In this document: one piece after another, positions 35,237-43,058 of the stretch
How the letters are laid out: each line of letters begins with the position of its first letter
How positions within the stretch are numbered: position 1 is the first letter of the stretch
Source: a virus
Virus record (IMG/VR): IMGVR_UViG_3300037585_001448
Location: 29,141-93,140 of that record
DNA: 64,000 bases
Direction: 5' to 3' (one strand)
Program-made: the position numbers and the translations under genes
The notes under the pieces: model-generated
Told to the model about the DNA's origin: nothing
Database searches by the model: none
What the model saw: the letters and a program-made list of their open reading frames with translations, nothing else

Positions 35237-36564
35237 CAGTCAACCGATTCAGCCTCGGTGCTGACCGGCAGGCCACCTACCTCCCGCAAATACGCCTCCA
35301 AGTTGTCGTCGGGGAAGAGTTCAGCCCCAGCGCCAGTGAGTTTCGCAACGTATTCGCCGAGTTCTTTCAAGTCCACGTTCCTGACTGGGGCGTGGGTCAA
35401 GTTCGGGGTCAGGTTCGCGTCGATGCCGTTGACCTTGAGTAGCCGTGGGAACGCATGGTTTTGGAACACCGACGCGATGCCGTCCAGATACGCGTTGAGA
35501 GACTGGGAGAACAGGGCGACCTTCGACACCGACAGGGCTTGCGTGCCGACCTTTTCATGGCCGAGGAGGATGAAGTCCGCGAGCATCGTCATCGCTATCC
35601 GCTGGTCGTAGCGGGCAATGATGGCGTCAGTATCGAACTGGCGGTCACCACCTGTGCTTAGGAGTTTCAGGTCGTAGGCAAGGTTGTTGGTTTCTGGGTC
35701 GTAAGCCAGAGGGAACACGACACCCTCTTGCTCGTCGCGTCGGATGTTGCGAATGATCTGCTTGATCTCGTTGAGAGCCGACGTTTCCTCAGAGGTGGCG
35801 TTGTTCGATAAGAGTTGCGGAGGGACATACGCGATTGGCAGCCCAGCCAAATCGCGTTCAATGCCGATCGCTTCGATCTCTTGGATGCGCTTCTTGAAGT
35901 AGTAGGAGGTGTACGCGTTGCGAAGCACCGACTTGCCTTCGGGGTTGTTCAACGCGCTGGAGGTGCGGAACAGGAGAGCCTTCTCAATCGGGATCTCAAC
36001 GAGACCCTTTCCTGAGACCGGGTTCAACTGGTACATGCCCTTCACGCCGCCAGACTCGTCAAGGTTCCAGCGTTCCAGCGTGTCCTGCGACCGGGGTGCG
36101 AGTTTGCGCCAACCGATCATCCCGTCGTTGTAGCGGGATCGTTCACCGTCGTCTGTCCAACCCTTGCGGTACTTGTAGACGATCTCAAAGTACGACCAGC
36201 CGTAAGTCAGGTAGGACATGATCTGAGCGAGCATGTCTTCCCAAGTGGTCGTCATGTCGGTCATGCACTGGCCGCAGAACGTCGCGATGTCGGAGGCTTG
36301 TTCGTTGTCTGGGTCGGATGGTTCGACCTGCCATTCGACAGCGCGCATCAGCATGGAGATGGCTTGGATGACTGCGCCGACCACCGGGTCGTTGTCGCGC
36401 ATCTCCCGGTAGGTGCGATAGGCGGTACGCCCCCGGAGGGCGGTCAGGAACTCTTCGCGAACCTGACCGTCGTAAACTTGGAGGCCGGTTGATCCGATCT
36501 CCATGAAGTCCGTGGACGTTGCCTTCTTCGTTTCAGCAAACGTATCGGCAGCAACGTCGGTCAT
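35236..36564 (-). CDS. Portal protein (DUF935, Mu gp29-like)
   Basis: 442 residues, the normal portal size. It shows YREMRDNDPVVGAVIQAISMLMRAVEWQVEP near residue 52, TYGWSYFEIVYKYR near 119, and a conserved-type FDTDAIIARYDQRIAMTMLADFILLGHEKVGTQALSV near 312. These match the DUF935/Mu gp29 portal group. It forms the dodecameric DNA channel. The stop shares its base with the MuF start, as in Mu gp29-gp30. Confidence 0.92.
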   Translation of the reverse strand: MTDVAADTFAETKKATSTDFMEIGSTGLQVYDGQVREEFLTALRGRTAYRTYREMRDNDPVVGAVIQAISMLMRAVEWQVEPSDPDNEQASDIATFCGQCMTDMTTTWEDMLAQIMSYLTYGWSYFEIVYKYRKGWTDDGERSRYNDGMIGWRKLAPRSQDTLERWNLDESGGVKGMYQLNPVSGKGLVEIPIEKALLFRTSSALNNPEGKSVLRNAYTSYYFKKRIQEIEAIGIERDLAGLPIAYVPPQLLSNNATSEETSALNEIKQIIRNIRRDEQEGVVFPLAYDPETNNLAYDLKLLSTGGDRQFDTDAIIARYDQRIAMTMLADFILLGHEKVGTQALSVSKVALFSQSLNAYLDGIASVFQNHAFPRLLKVNGIDANLTPNLTHAPVRNVDLKELGEYVAKLTGAGAELFPDDNLEAYLREVGGLPVSTEAESVD

Positions 36565-36592
36565 GGTGCGACTCTACTCCTAAGCGCCAGCA

Positions 36593-36634
36593 GTCAGGAC
36601 GACCGTGAAAGGAGAGTATCACGATCGCCCTGAC
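36593..36634. terminator. Long imperfect hairpin upstream of the portal gene
   Basis: Arms 36593-36608 and 36619-36634 match at 14 of 16 positions, with a 10-nt loop. A second perfect 7-bp stem (GGACTCT 36670-36676, AGAGTCC 36684-36690) lies nearby. Both fill the 135-nt gap between the small membrane protein gene and the portal gene. No T tract follows, so a terminator or a late-operon control site are both possible. Confidence 0.55.
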
Positions 36635-36699
36635 CGGGCTGGTGGTGCCATGCCGTGGAAGGCGTGACGGGACTCTAACAGGGAGAGTCCGTTGGAGTG

Positions 36700-36891
36700 C
36701 TAATCCTCTTTCTCCCAGTCGTAGGGAGGATGGATCAGTCGAACGTGGGAAGCCTGCTTGAACGGTTCCGGTTCTGGTTCGTCGCCGATGCTGCGGATGT
36801 ACCACCCGGCTGCGACACCGATCAGGAACAGGGACATGGGGATCAGCAGGTATTCCCAGAACGGGTTGGTGACACCCATCAACGCAATCAT
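36700..36891 (-). CDS. Small membrane protein, 63 aa
   Basis: Start MIALMGVTNPFWEYLLIPMSLFLIGVAAGWYI, a single hydrophobic segment at about residues 14-32, followed by an acidic tail (GDEPEPEPFKQ, DWEKED). Predicted to lie in the host inner membrane with a charged cytoplasmic tail. It is the last gene before the head operon. No family recognised. Confidence 0.78.
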   Translation of the reverse strand: MIALMGVTNPFWEYLLIPMSLFLIGVAAGWYIRSIGDEPEPEPFKQASHVRLIHPPYDWEKED

Positions 36892-37079
36892 GCTGCCAGC
36901 CCTTCGTTCAACCAGATGACATCGCCGCCCTCTTCGGTTGCAACACTGACCTCGCCGGTGTCATAACTCCTGATCCACAACCTGATCGGGTTCTCCCCGT
37001 CACGGTCGGTGATGTTCAGCACGGCTAGTTGGACGCCTGCATGTTCGTATGACCTCATGTGTTCAATGGCGACGCTCAC
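36888..37079 (-). CDS. Hypothetical protein, 63 aa
   Basis: Contains MRSYEHAGVQLAVLNITDRDG and RLWIRSYDTGEVSVATEEGGD, a small beta fold. Overlaps both neighbours by 4 nt, so it is translationally coupled. No family recognised. Confidence 0.75.
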   Translation of the reverse strand: MSVAIEHMRSYEHAGVQLAVLNITDRDGENPIRLWIRSYDTGEVSVATEEGGDVIWLNEGLAA

Positions 37080-37642
37080 GCTGCCTCCTTCAAGAGTGTG
37101 ACGAGAGCGTTGACCTCTTCGACCTGAGCCAAGGTCAGTTCGACCTTGACGCCGTTCTGGCCCGTTTCAGCGACGCTGGTGTAAGACTCACCGCCGGGCC
37201 GATCCGAGTGGTAGACGTTGAGCAGGTCGTAGGTGTCGGTGTCGATCGCAGCCCACCGGACCTTGTTGGCCTCCCGCTCGGCCTTCCGCTCTTCGGCAAC
37301 GTAGAGGTCGTGCTTCTGCCTGTCCAGTTCAGCCTCGGTGATCTCGTCCAAGGTGTATTCGTTGGACCAGTTGGCGATGTCCTTCGTCGCGATCAGCGTC
37401 GTACCGGCTTCGTTGCGGGCCGTCAGCACCGTCTCGTACTGGTTGGTTTCGTAGTTCCACTTGACGGCGAACACTTCGACGTACCGCTTGATCGTCTGGT
37501 CCCGGTAGGACCGGTCGTCACCAACCGGGACGATCTCGTCGCCAGTGAGCAGCCACTTGTCGAACCCGCTCGGCGAGAAGCCGTGCCTGCGTGACCGTTC
37601 AACGTGGTACACGGTGTTCGGTTTCAGATCCTTCGCTTTCAT
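37076..37642 (-). CDS. Hypothetical protein, 188 aa
   Basis: Start MKAKDLKPNTVYHVERSRRHG, preceded by ACAACCAATAAGGAGAGAGA, the repeated ribosome-site cassette. The first half is beta-rich (RYVEVFAVKWNYETNQYETVLT), the second has a charged helix (RQKHDLYVAEERKAEREANKV). No family recognised; the opening pattern resembles other small early phage proteins of this type. Confidence 0.78.
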   Translation of the reverse strand: MKAKDLKPNTVYHVERSRRHGFSPSGFDKWLLTGDEIVPVGDDRSYRDQTIKRYVEVFAVKWNYETNQYETVLTARNEAGTTLIATKDIANWSNEYTLDEITEAELDRQKHDLYVAEERKAEREANKVRWAAIDTDTYDLLNVYHSDRPGGESYTSVAETGQNGVKVELTLAQVEEVNALVTLLKEAA

Positions 37643-37666
37643 TCTCTCTCCTTATTGGTTGTCGAA

Positions 37667-37807
37667 CTAGAGGGTGATGGTGATGGCCGTTACACCCGAC
37701 GCCTCTTCAACGGCGGTGTCGATGTAGCCAAGCAAGCAGGGGCCGCACACGGCACCTAGTTGGAGTGTGGGGATCTGGACCCCGCAGTCTTCGCAAGCCT
37801 TCGTCAT
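37667..37807 (-). CDS. Zinc-ribbon microprotein, 46 aa
   Basis: ATG at 37807 after CAACCAACAAGGAGAGAGA. The product has two CxxC pairs, KACEDCGVQ and AVCGPCLLGY, fourteen residues apart, making a minimal zinc ribbon. One of several such tiny proteins in this early region. No further family. Confidence 0.78.
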   Translation of the reverse strand: MTKACEDCGVQIPTLQLGAVCGPCLLGYIDTAVEEASGVTAITITL

Positions 37808-37832
37808 GTCTCTCTCCTTGTTGGTTGTCGAA

Positions 37833-38093
37833 CTAGCCATTGAGGTAATGCGTCCAGTCGGAATCGGCGTTGGAGTCGGCAGCACTAGCCAAGTCTTCGG
37901 CGTTCCAACCGACGTAGAACACTGGCGACTCCCGCACGTTGTCCAAGTAGCCCTCGTAGGCGTGGTACTTGGCAGCCTGTTCCGGGTCTTCCGGGGCATT
38001 AGCCCAGCCGTTCCGCTCTTCGGCGTAAGGGTTCTGGGCGCTGGCCTCGCTCACCCGGTCACACACTTCTTGGAAGGTCTCGGTCTCGGTCAC
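37833..38093 (-). CDS. Hypothetical protein with leaderless start, 86 aa
   Basis: GTG at 38093 lies 6 nt after TATGAT, so the transcript should start at or beside it; there is no Shine-Dalgarno. The product is acidic (ETETFQEVCDRVSEASAQN, GWANAPEDPEQAAKYHAYEGYLD). It is the first gene of an operon running to the small membrane protein. No family recognised. Confidence 0.8.
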   Translation of the reverse strand: MTETETFQEVCDRVSEASAQNPYAEERNGWANAPEDPEQAAKYHAYEGYLDNVRESPVFYVGWNAEDLASAADSNADSDWTHYLNG

Positions 38094-38099
38094 GAACTA

Positions 38100-38128
38100 A
38101 TCATAGCCCGTGTGGAGCGTGGATGCAA
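38100..38128 (-). promoter_or_regulatory. Leaderless-type promoter P2
   Basis: TTGCAT (38123-38128), 17-nt spacer, TATGAT (38100-38105), then TAGTTC and the GTG at 38093. The best match to consensus in the window. Confidence 0.8.
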
Positions 38129-38165
38129 CGCTTTGTAGCGTTACCTGACATGGTGTCAGAAACAC

Positions 38166-38471
38166 TCACGACCAGACACGAGGCGAACCATCCGATCTCA
38201 TCGTGGAGTCATCCGGCAACGCCAACCGATCCGCACAAGCCCCACACAACCCATCCCACGGCTCACCATCCTCATCCAACCGCTGAGGCTCAATAGGAGC
38301 CACGCACAAGCCACACAGACATTCCTCTTCGACATCCACCGCCGGGAACCCCTCCAACACATCCAGCACAGCCTCCGTGGTCACATGCATCAGGTCGGCT
38401 TCCCGGTTCGCCGGGACATCCTCAACCTTGATGTCGATGATGAGACGCCGACGCATCGGAGGCTTGTCCAT
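38166..38471 (-). CDS. Zinc-ribbon protein, 101 aa
   Basis: Contains RRRLIIDIKVEDVPANREAD, then EEECLCGLCVAPIEP and DGLCGACADRLAL, giving two CxxC-type pairs about 22 residues apart. Its start overlaps the stop of the SSB gene. No further family; may bind nucleic acid with SSB. Confidence 0.75.
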   Translation of the reverse strand: MDKPPMRRRLIIDIKVEDVPANREADLMHVTTEAVLDVLEGFPAVDVEEECLCGLCVAPIEPQRLDEDGEPWDGLCGACADRLALPDDSTMRSDGSPRVWS

Positions 38472-38878
38472 CAGAACGGCTCTTCGTTGGGGTACTCCGG
38501 CTTCGGCATCGACGGCTTCGACACCGACGACACCCGGTCGATCTTGTCGATCGTCGCGAACATCAACGACGCAGCAACATCCTCAGCGACGACTTCCACG
38601 GTGCGCTTCTCGTTGCCCTCGTTGTCGGTCCAAGTGTTCTCCTTGAGACGGCCCCTGACGACCACCCGGTCTCCCTTGGACACAGACTCGGCGACATGCG
38701 ACGCCAGATCCTTCCAGCAGATCACCGTGAAGAACGACGGATCGTCCACCCAGTCGTCGCCCTGCTTGCGACGGTCGTTGACCGCGATGCGGAACCGGGT
38801 CAGCACCGAGTTCTTAGTCGGTTTGATCTCCGGGTCCGTTGCCAAGTTCCCGCACAACGTCACTTCCGAGTTCGCCAT
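38471..38878 (-). CDS. ssb: Single-stranded DNA-binding protein
   Basis: 135 residues with the OB-fold pattern of SSB: EVTLCGNLATDPE, LTRFRIAVNDRRK, SFFTVICWKDLASHVAESVSKGDRVVVRGRL and RTVEVVAEDVAASL. It ends in an acidic tail PEYPNEEPF, which resembles the DDxPF tip used to recruit partners. A strong ribosome site (AAGGAGACC) lies within the end of the small terminase gene, which overlaps it by 65 nt. It acts in replication and ERF-mediated recombination. Confidence 0.92.
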   Translation of the reverse strand: MANSEVTLCGNLATDPEIKPTKNSVLTRFRIAVNDRRKQGDDWVDDPSFFTVICWKDLASHVAESVSKGDRVVVRGRLKENTWTDNEGNEKRTVEVVAEDVAASLMFATIDKIDRVSSVSKPSMPKPEYPNEEPF

Positions 38879-39305
38879 CTTGCTGGTCTCCTTCTCCGAG
38901 AATCACCTCGGCTCTAGCGATCATCCTGTCGATGACCCCTTCATTGTCGCCCCCTGCCACGGCTGCGGCTTGGGCTGCGATGTTGATGTTCGGTCGGCGC
39001 TTGTCTACCCACCGGTCAGGTGACCGGTTCGTTAGGAAGAAGATCGCCGCTGAGACGTTGCCGTTGGTTGCCGAATCGAACAGCGCCGATTCGACCTGTT
39101 CCACAGCCTCGGCTTCGGCTTCGTCTCGGTCCCCTTCCCAGTCGGGGTTCTGGTTCACGAACCGTTGAACAGTTCGGATGCCTACCCCTGTCGCTCGGGC
39201 TGCCTGCTTGCGTCCCATGCCGTTGCGAATGTGGGCGAGGTACACCTGACGTTTGTCGCCTCGGAAGGCTTTGCTTCCGAACTCTGGTTCCAGAATGTCT
39301 CCCAC
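38814..39305 (-). CDS. Terminase small subunit
   Basis: 163 residues. An N-terminal helix-turn-helix (RQVYLAHIRNGMGRKQAARATGVGIRTVQRFVNQ) is followed by VESALFDSATNGNVSAAIFFLTNRSPDRWVDKRR, a segment typical of phage small terminases. It should recognise the packaging site. It lies 12 kb from the large subunit and next to the portal-side operon, an uncommon separation. Confidence 0.85.
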   Translation of the reverse strand: MGDILEPEFGSKAFRGDKRQVYLAHIRNGMGRKQAARATGVGIRTVQRFVNQNPDWEGDRDEAEAEAVEQVESALFDSATNGNVSAAIFFLTNRSPDRWVDKRRPNINIAAQAAAVAGGDNEGVIDRMIARAEVILGEGDQQDGELGSDVVRELGNGPGDQTD

Positions 39306-39349
39306 CTTCTAAGGGTACGTCACAGGCGTCAAGTCGCAGGCCCGAATGG

Positions 39350-39985
39350 TCACAGCGAAAGCACTTCCTGTGCCAACCGAGCAACCGCGGCTTCGCAGTA
39401 CCGTTCCTCAATCTCAATGCCGACCGCTCGCCGCCCAAGGTCTTTCGCGGCTCGCAGCGTGGACCCTGCGCCCATGAACGGGTCAGCAATCACGCCAGTC
39501 GGGAAGTGGTCGGCGACGATTCGTTTCATCAGCGTGACCGGCTTCTGCGTGGGATGTGTTCGCCTCAGATTGCCCTTGTCGGCGTTGACTACCCCGCCAT
39601 GTTGGATGCGGTACATGAACCCGGCCTTGTCGGGACCGTTCATCCACGCCAACTCAAACGGTGACCCGAGCATCCGGTCAGCCGCCTCAACGACCCGCTT
39701 GTCCCAGCAGACCCACCGACCCGGTTCGGGTAGCGCCGACGGGAAGTGGTTGGCTCCGAACACCAGCATCGGGGTCGGGTGGACGGCTTCGATCACCCAC
39801 CGAGCCAGAGCATCGGACTCGTCGCCGGGAATCGTCCCCCAGTCCCGCGCAGTCTTGATCGTCTGCTGGTAGTCGATGCCGTAGGGCGGGTCCGTCACCA
39901 CCACATCAAACGTCAATGTCGGCAGGATCTCGCGAGCGTCGCCGTGGTAGATCGTCACCGCGTCGTCCTCGTAATAGGGCTTCAC
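39350..39985 (-). CDS. DNA methyltransferase (DPPY type)
   Basis: 211 residues. DPPY at 32-35 is the catalytic motif IV and FMGAGST at 170-176 the SAM-binding motif I; order IV then I marks a beta-class N6-adenine or N4-cytosine enzyme. THPTQKPVTLM at about 143-153 is the conserved segment before motif I. No restriction partner is adjacent, so it likely protects phage DNA or alters host regulation. Its start overlaps the HD gene stop. Confidence 0.92.
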   Translation of the reverse strand: MKPYYEDDAVTIYHGDAREILPTLTFDVVVTDPPYGIDYQQTIKTARDWGTIPGDESDALARWVIEAVHPTPMLVFGANHFPSALPEPGRWVCWDKRVVEAADRMLGSPFELAWMNGPDKAGFMYRIQHGGVVNADKGNLRRTHPTQKPVTLMKRIVADHFPTGVIADPFMGAGSTLRAAKDLGRRAVGIEIEERYCEAAVARLAQEVLSL

Positions 39986-40473
39986 ACCGCAGGTTGGAAC
40001 TGCTGCACCCCGAGGCGTTCAAGGAACGTGACGTACACCGGGAGTTTCGGATGGCCGACCATGACAGCCGGTGGAACCCAACCGGGTTCGCCGTACCTAC
40101 CCTCGGCCCCACGCCCCTCTTCAACGTGGTCTAGGAGATCGTACCGTTTGACTGTGACAGCGAGTTCGTTGGCTAGCACCTGTTCGGTGTAGACCGGGTA
40201 CTCCATGCTCTTGGGCCGGGTAATGGCGACCACCGCTTCGACCACCCGATCGGAGAAGCCCAGATCCCGTAGGTCTGTGGCAGTCACCGGGGTGTCTTCG
40301 ATGATGTCGTGGAGCCAAGCGACCGTCGATTCCTCAGCGGTTGCTGTCTGGCGGGAGACCCTGCGAAGGTGATTGACGTAGGGCCGACCAACAAGGTCGG
40401 TCTGTTTGGCGTGGTACTTGGCTGCGAGCATCGCGGCTCGCACGCTCTGTGGTACCAGTTTCATCCACTTCAC
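39982..40473 (-). CDS. HD phosphohydrolase, SpoT/MESH1-like
   Basis: 163 residues. Residues H21, H35, HD at 55-56, ED at 59-60 and D112 follow the spacing of the (p)ppGpp hydrolase domain: HAKQTDLVGRPYVNHLRRVS, then VAWLHDIIEDTPVT, then VKRYDLLDH. The length matches stand-alone MESH1-like enzymes. It could break down host alarmones or process other nucleotides. It is coupled to the methyltransferase gene by a 4-nt overlap. Confidence 0.8.
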   Translation of the reverse strand: MKWMKLVPQSVRAAMLAAKYHAKQTDLVGRPYVNHLRRVSRQTATAEESTVAWLHDIIEDTPVTATDLRDLGFSDRVVEAVVAITRPKSMEYPVYTEQVLANELAVTVKRYDLLDHVEEGRGAEGRYGEPGWVPPAVMVGHPKLPVYVTFLERLGVQQFQPAV

Positions 40474-40492
40474 TTGGTTCTCCTTTCCACCC

Positions 40493-40780
40493 TCAGTCTA
40501 GCGTGATCGAACTCGCTTTAGCGATTGTGCTCCAGTTGGGATCAGGCTCGTCAGCAGCCACTTCGGCATCCGTCCATCGACGCTGAATCGACAACACGCC
40601 GCCTTCGACCATCGTGCGAACCCGAATCCCTCGGCGCTTCGCAGCCCGGTACACCGTCACCCGCATCGACGCGACATCGGTATCGAAATCGGCACCACGT
40701 TTCAGGCCATACGGTTTGCCGTCTAGCCACTCTTCCCACGGGTAGTCCCGTGCAGGGAACTTGTCTAATAGTTGCGCCAT
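40493..40780 (-). CDS. Hypothetical protein, 95 aa
   Basis: Start MAQLLDKFPARDYPWEEWLDGKPYGLKRGADF after GGAGGCAG. Contains DVASMRVTVYRAAKRRGIRVRTMVEGGVLSIQRRW, a basic segment of a kind found in small phage proteins, possibly nucleic acid-binding. TACACT at 40819-40824 may be its -10 box, but no good -35 is present. Confidence 0.78.
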   Translation of the reverse strand: MAQLLDKFPARDYPWEEWLDGKPYGLKRGADFDTDVASMRVTVYRAAKRRGIRVRTMVEGGVLSIQRRWTDAEVAADEPDPNWSTIAKASSITLD

Positions 40781-40839
40781 AGTCTGCCTCCGAACTTGGC
40801 CTAGCGATCGTTGGATCTAGTGTAGCGGATTCCAGCGCG

Positions 40840-41271
40840 CTAACCATTCCACCTTTCGACAGTGACCTTGTAGGTGTGATGGCGCGAACCGCCAAGGGGA
40901 ATGATGAACGAAGCGGTCTGGTCGCCGGGACCGTTCATCTCAACCTCACCGACGAAGAGGTTCGTACGCGGGTTGATGACCTTCTGGCTGAGGCGGCGAG
41001 CAAGTGCTTCTGTCTCGTCCTGCTGAACGAGGTGGTCGATCTGACCGAGCGCCCACTCGCGAGCGTCGGCCATAGTCTCGAAGTCGTGCCAGTTTGACGT
41101 TGTGCGGACCCTGCCGGACGGCGAAGCCGCCGAAGCGGACCACGCGGTTTCCCATCGGTCTTTGCGGACGATCGCCGTGTAGCGGTCGTCGGTGGTCAGG
41201 ACGTAATGCCCGGCCTCAACCTTCTGCCACGACCAGAACTCGGTCGGGTCAATCATCTGCGTGTACGTCAC
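40840..41271 (-). CDS. Hypothetical protein, 143 aa
   Basis: Start MTYTQMIDPTEFWSWQKVEAGHYVLTTDDRYTAIV. The middle has SNWHDFETMADAREWALGQID and the end is beta-rich (ASFIIPLGGSRHHTYKVTVERWNG). Start overlaps the upstream stop by 4 nt. No family recognised. Confidence 0.78.
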   Translation of the reverse strand: MTYTQMIDPTEFWSWQKVEAGHYVLTTDDRYTAIVRKDRWETAWSASAASPSGRVRTTSNWHDFETMADAREWALGQIDHLVQQDETEALARRLSQKVINPRTNLFVGEVEMNGPGDQTASFIIPLGGSRHHTYKVTVERWNG

Positions 41272-41495
41272 TTGCTTCCCTCCCCATCGAAACCAGCCTC
41301 AACGGCCATCTCATGTAGTTGTACGAAGGCGACCATCTTCTTCAAGGCCATCTCCGGCGAACCCAGTTGCGTATCCGATTCGTTGATCGCCGCCTGAATC
41401 TGGATGATCCGCTTGGCAATCTGGATGGCCTGTTCAGCCTTGACTGTGTAGGCCGCGAAAGCCGCCTCCCAGTCCGAGTCGTTGATCTTTGTCAC
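41268..41495 (-). CDS. Hypothetical helical protein, 75 aa
   Basis: All-helical composition (WEAAFAAYTVKAEQAIQIAKRIIQIQAAINES then MALKKMVAFVQLHEMAVEA). The start follows GAAGGAGAGAGCAAG, the same ribosome-site form as at 55523. GTG start overlapping the upstream gene stop by 4 nt. No family recognised. Confidence 0.75.
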   Translation of the reverse strand: MTKINDSDWEAAFAAYTVKAEQAIQIAKRIIQIQAAINESDTQLGSPEMALKKMVAFVQLHEMAVEAGFDGEGSK

Positions 41496-41722
41496 TTGCT
41501 CTCTCCTTCTGTTGTCGGATTCGTTTCGGGGGAAGTTGACGAGAGACAGAGGATGATCTCATCCTCAGGCGTGTCGAAGGACGCCGCCGAATACGGCGAG
41601 TCGTTGTCGCACCCGACACAGATCGTGCCGAACTCCGCGCCTTCGGTCTTGGGGAACAGCGGGAACTGGACGCCGTGGCCTCCATCCCCGCAGACCCCGC
41701 ATGTCGGAACCGTGCTACTCAT
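41492..41722 (-). CDS. Zinc-ribbon protein, 76 aa
   Basis: Contains PTCGVCGDGGHGVQF and TICVGCDNDSPYS, two CxxC pairs about twenty residues apart, then an acidic Ser/Thr tail. Starts at the stop of the upstream gene. No further family. Confidence 0.75.
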   Translation of the reverse strand: MSSTVPTCGVCGDGGHGVQFPLFPKTEGAEFGTICVGCDNDSPYSAASFDTPEDEIILCLSSTSPETNPTTEGESK

Positions 41723-42201
41723 CAGTCCAACCTTTCTGAGACCCAGACGAACGCGTCTTCACCGGCCTCGGTGAGCGCCGCTTCGGCACTCTTGGCGTAG
41801 GCACCCGCGTAGGCGACCTTCCGACCATGACTCTGGCCGAAGGACGAAACCCAGATGTAGGCACCACCGTGGTACGAGTCGGTCTTGCCGACTCCAGAGG
41901 CGACGACCCACTTGCCGTAGCCCTTGTTTGCGCCCTTGATCTGGACACTGGCGAAGCCGCACAACTCAAACGGCTGCTCCCAGACCTTGACGACCTCAGA
42001 CGAGTCGTCCAGTGGGTTCGCGTGCTGGACAGCGACGTACTGGGGAAGCACCGCCGCTTGGGCAGCCTCCCGGCCAGCAGCGTCAGCCGCAGCGTGGACG
42101 TTCGCGTAGAACGCCTTCTTCTCCGCAGGCTTCAATGCTGAAACCTGCTTGGACACAACAACCATGTTCTCTCCTTGGTCGGTGGTTGGGGACTCACTCA
42201 C
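41722..42201 (-). CDS. Hypothetical protein with dual start, 159/147 aa
   Basis: GTG at 42201 lies 7 nt below TATGAT and reads VSESPTTDQGENM; within it CAAGGAGAGAAC is a ribosome site for ATG at 42165 in the same frame. The body has KPAEKKAFYANVHAAADAAGREAA, PLDDSSEVVKVWEQPFELCGFA and KGYGKWVVASGVGKTDSYHGG. No family recognised. Confidence 0.78.
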   Translation of the reverse strand: MSESPTTDQGENMVVVSKQVSALKPAEKKAFYANVHAAADAAGREAAQAAVLPQYVAVQHANPLDDSSEVVKVWEQPFELCGFASVQIKGANKGYGKWVVASGVGKTDSYHGGAYIWVSSFGQSHGRKVAYAGAYAKSAEAALTEAGEDAFVWVSERLD

Positions 42202-42208
42202 GAACCCC

Positions 42209-42237
42209 ATCATAGCCGCCCTAGAACATGAGTGCAA
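42209..42237 (-). promoter_or_regulatory. Leaderless-type promoter P3
   Basis: TTGCAC (42232-42237), 17-nt spacer, TATGAT (42209-42214), then GGGGTTC and the GTG at 42201. The 9-mer GCTAGATGG lies at 42240-42248 just upstream of the -35 box, as at P5. Confidence 0.8.
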
Positions 42238-42254
42238 CACCATCTAGCATGACG

Positions 42255-42602
42255 CTACGTCTGTGCCCTCACGTTCGCCGACAAAGTACGCAACGCATCC
42301 ATCCGAGCACGCAGGCTCGTCAACTTCTCACGAATCGCCCGCTCCTTCGCGCCCATGATCCGAGCCACCGCCATCTCGTCAATCGCCTTCTGCGTCGCCT
42401 TCGCCTCCCTCACGGCAACCGTCATCTTCGGATCATCCGCAGCCAACGTCACCAGATGACGAGTGAACGCACGCTTGTGAGCGACATCGGCACGCGCCGC
42501 CTCTTCACAAACCGTCGCATACGCATCGGTGTATTCCTCCAACTCGTAAACCAAAGAAAGGATCTGAGATTCAATCCCACCCTGAGTCACCATCTCACGC
42601 AC
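42255..42602 (-). CDS. Hypothetical helical protein, 115 aa
   Basis: Start placed at GTG 42602, eight bases after GGAGGT; ATG at 42593 is the alternative. The product is almost entirely helical and charged (LVYELEEYTDAYATVCEEAARADVAHKRAF; KATQKAIDEMAVARIMGAKERAIREKLTSLRARM). It could be a coiled-coil DNA-metabolism protein. No family recognised. Confidence 0.72.
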   Translation of the reverse strand: MREMVTQGGIESQILSLVYELEEYTDAYATVCEEAARADVAHKRAFTRHLVTLAADDPKMTVAVREAKATQKAIDEMAVARIMGAKERAIREKLTSLRARMDALRTLSANVRAQT

Positions 42603-42738
42603 GCCCAATCACCTCCATAGGAACCAACACTTCCTTCGCCGCGCACCCACTCGCACACTGGGCACACAACCTCAACCAACCACCAACCCGACGCCTGATC
42701 CCATAGTCGGCCTGCTCACCACAAGAACACCGGCTCAC
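42595..42738 (-). CDS. Zinc-ribbon microprotein, 47 aa
   Basis: GTG at 42738 overlaps the HNH gene stop (GTGA). Product has SRCSCGEQADYG and RLCAQCASGC, a compact zinc-binding arrangement. Small size and coupling to the HNH gene suggest an accessory role; no evidence for function. Confidence 0.7.
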   Translation of the reverse strand: MSRCSCGEQADYGIRRRVGGWLRLCAQCASGCAAKEVLVPMEVIGRA

Positions 42739-43058
42739 GACGACACCAACAACCCGAGACCAGTAGCAGCAGCCGGGTTGACATGAATCCAATCATGGCA
42801 AGATCGACAGATCGCCACGGTGTTCGCCGGGTCAAGTATCGACCCGCCTCGCGCACGGGTCAGCGGTTCATGGAGTTCGACCGCTAGACCGTGGCACCGG
42901 GCGTCATACCCTGCTTGCGTAATGCGTGCCCCGGCCTCGCAGAGTTCCCGCTTGGAGAGTTCGTCACAAACCATCTCCCGGCGTTGACGTTGAACCTTGG
43001 CACGCTTTGGACTCACCGACCGAAGCCGGGTCTTGCGCTTCAACGGGGTGCGCTTCAT
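42735..43058 (-). CDS. HNH endonuclease
   Basis: 107 residues from ATG at 43058, coupled by ATGA to the upstream gene. N-terminus is Arg/Lys-rich (KRTPLKRKTRLRSVSPKRAKV). The core CHGLAVELHEPLTRARGG, NTVAICRSCHDWIH is the His-Asn-His nuclease motif with a CxxC-type zinc pair. Similar stand-alone HNH proteins support packaging in some phages, but most sit beside terminase genes and this one does not. Confidence 0.88.
   Translation of the reverse strand: MKRTPLKRKTRLRSVSPKRAKVQRQRREMVCDELSKRELCEAGARITQAGYDARCHGLAVELHEPLTRARGGSILDPANTVAICRSCHDWIHVNPAAATGLGLLVSS

Noticed and set aside
40819-40824. TACACT upstream of 40493-40780 as a family promoter
   Set aside because: The -35 position reads ATGGTT, and the start codon is 38 nt away after a normal ribosome site.
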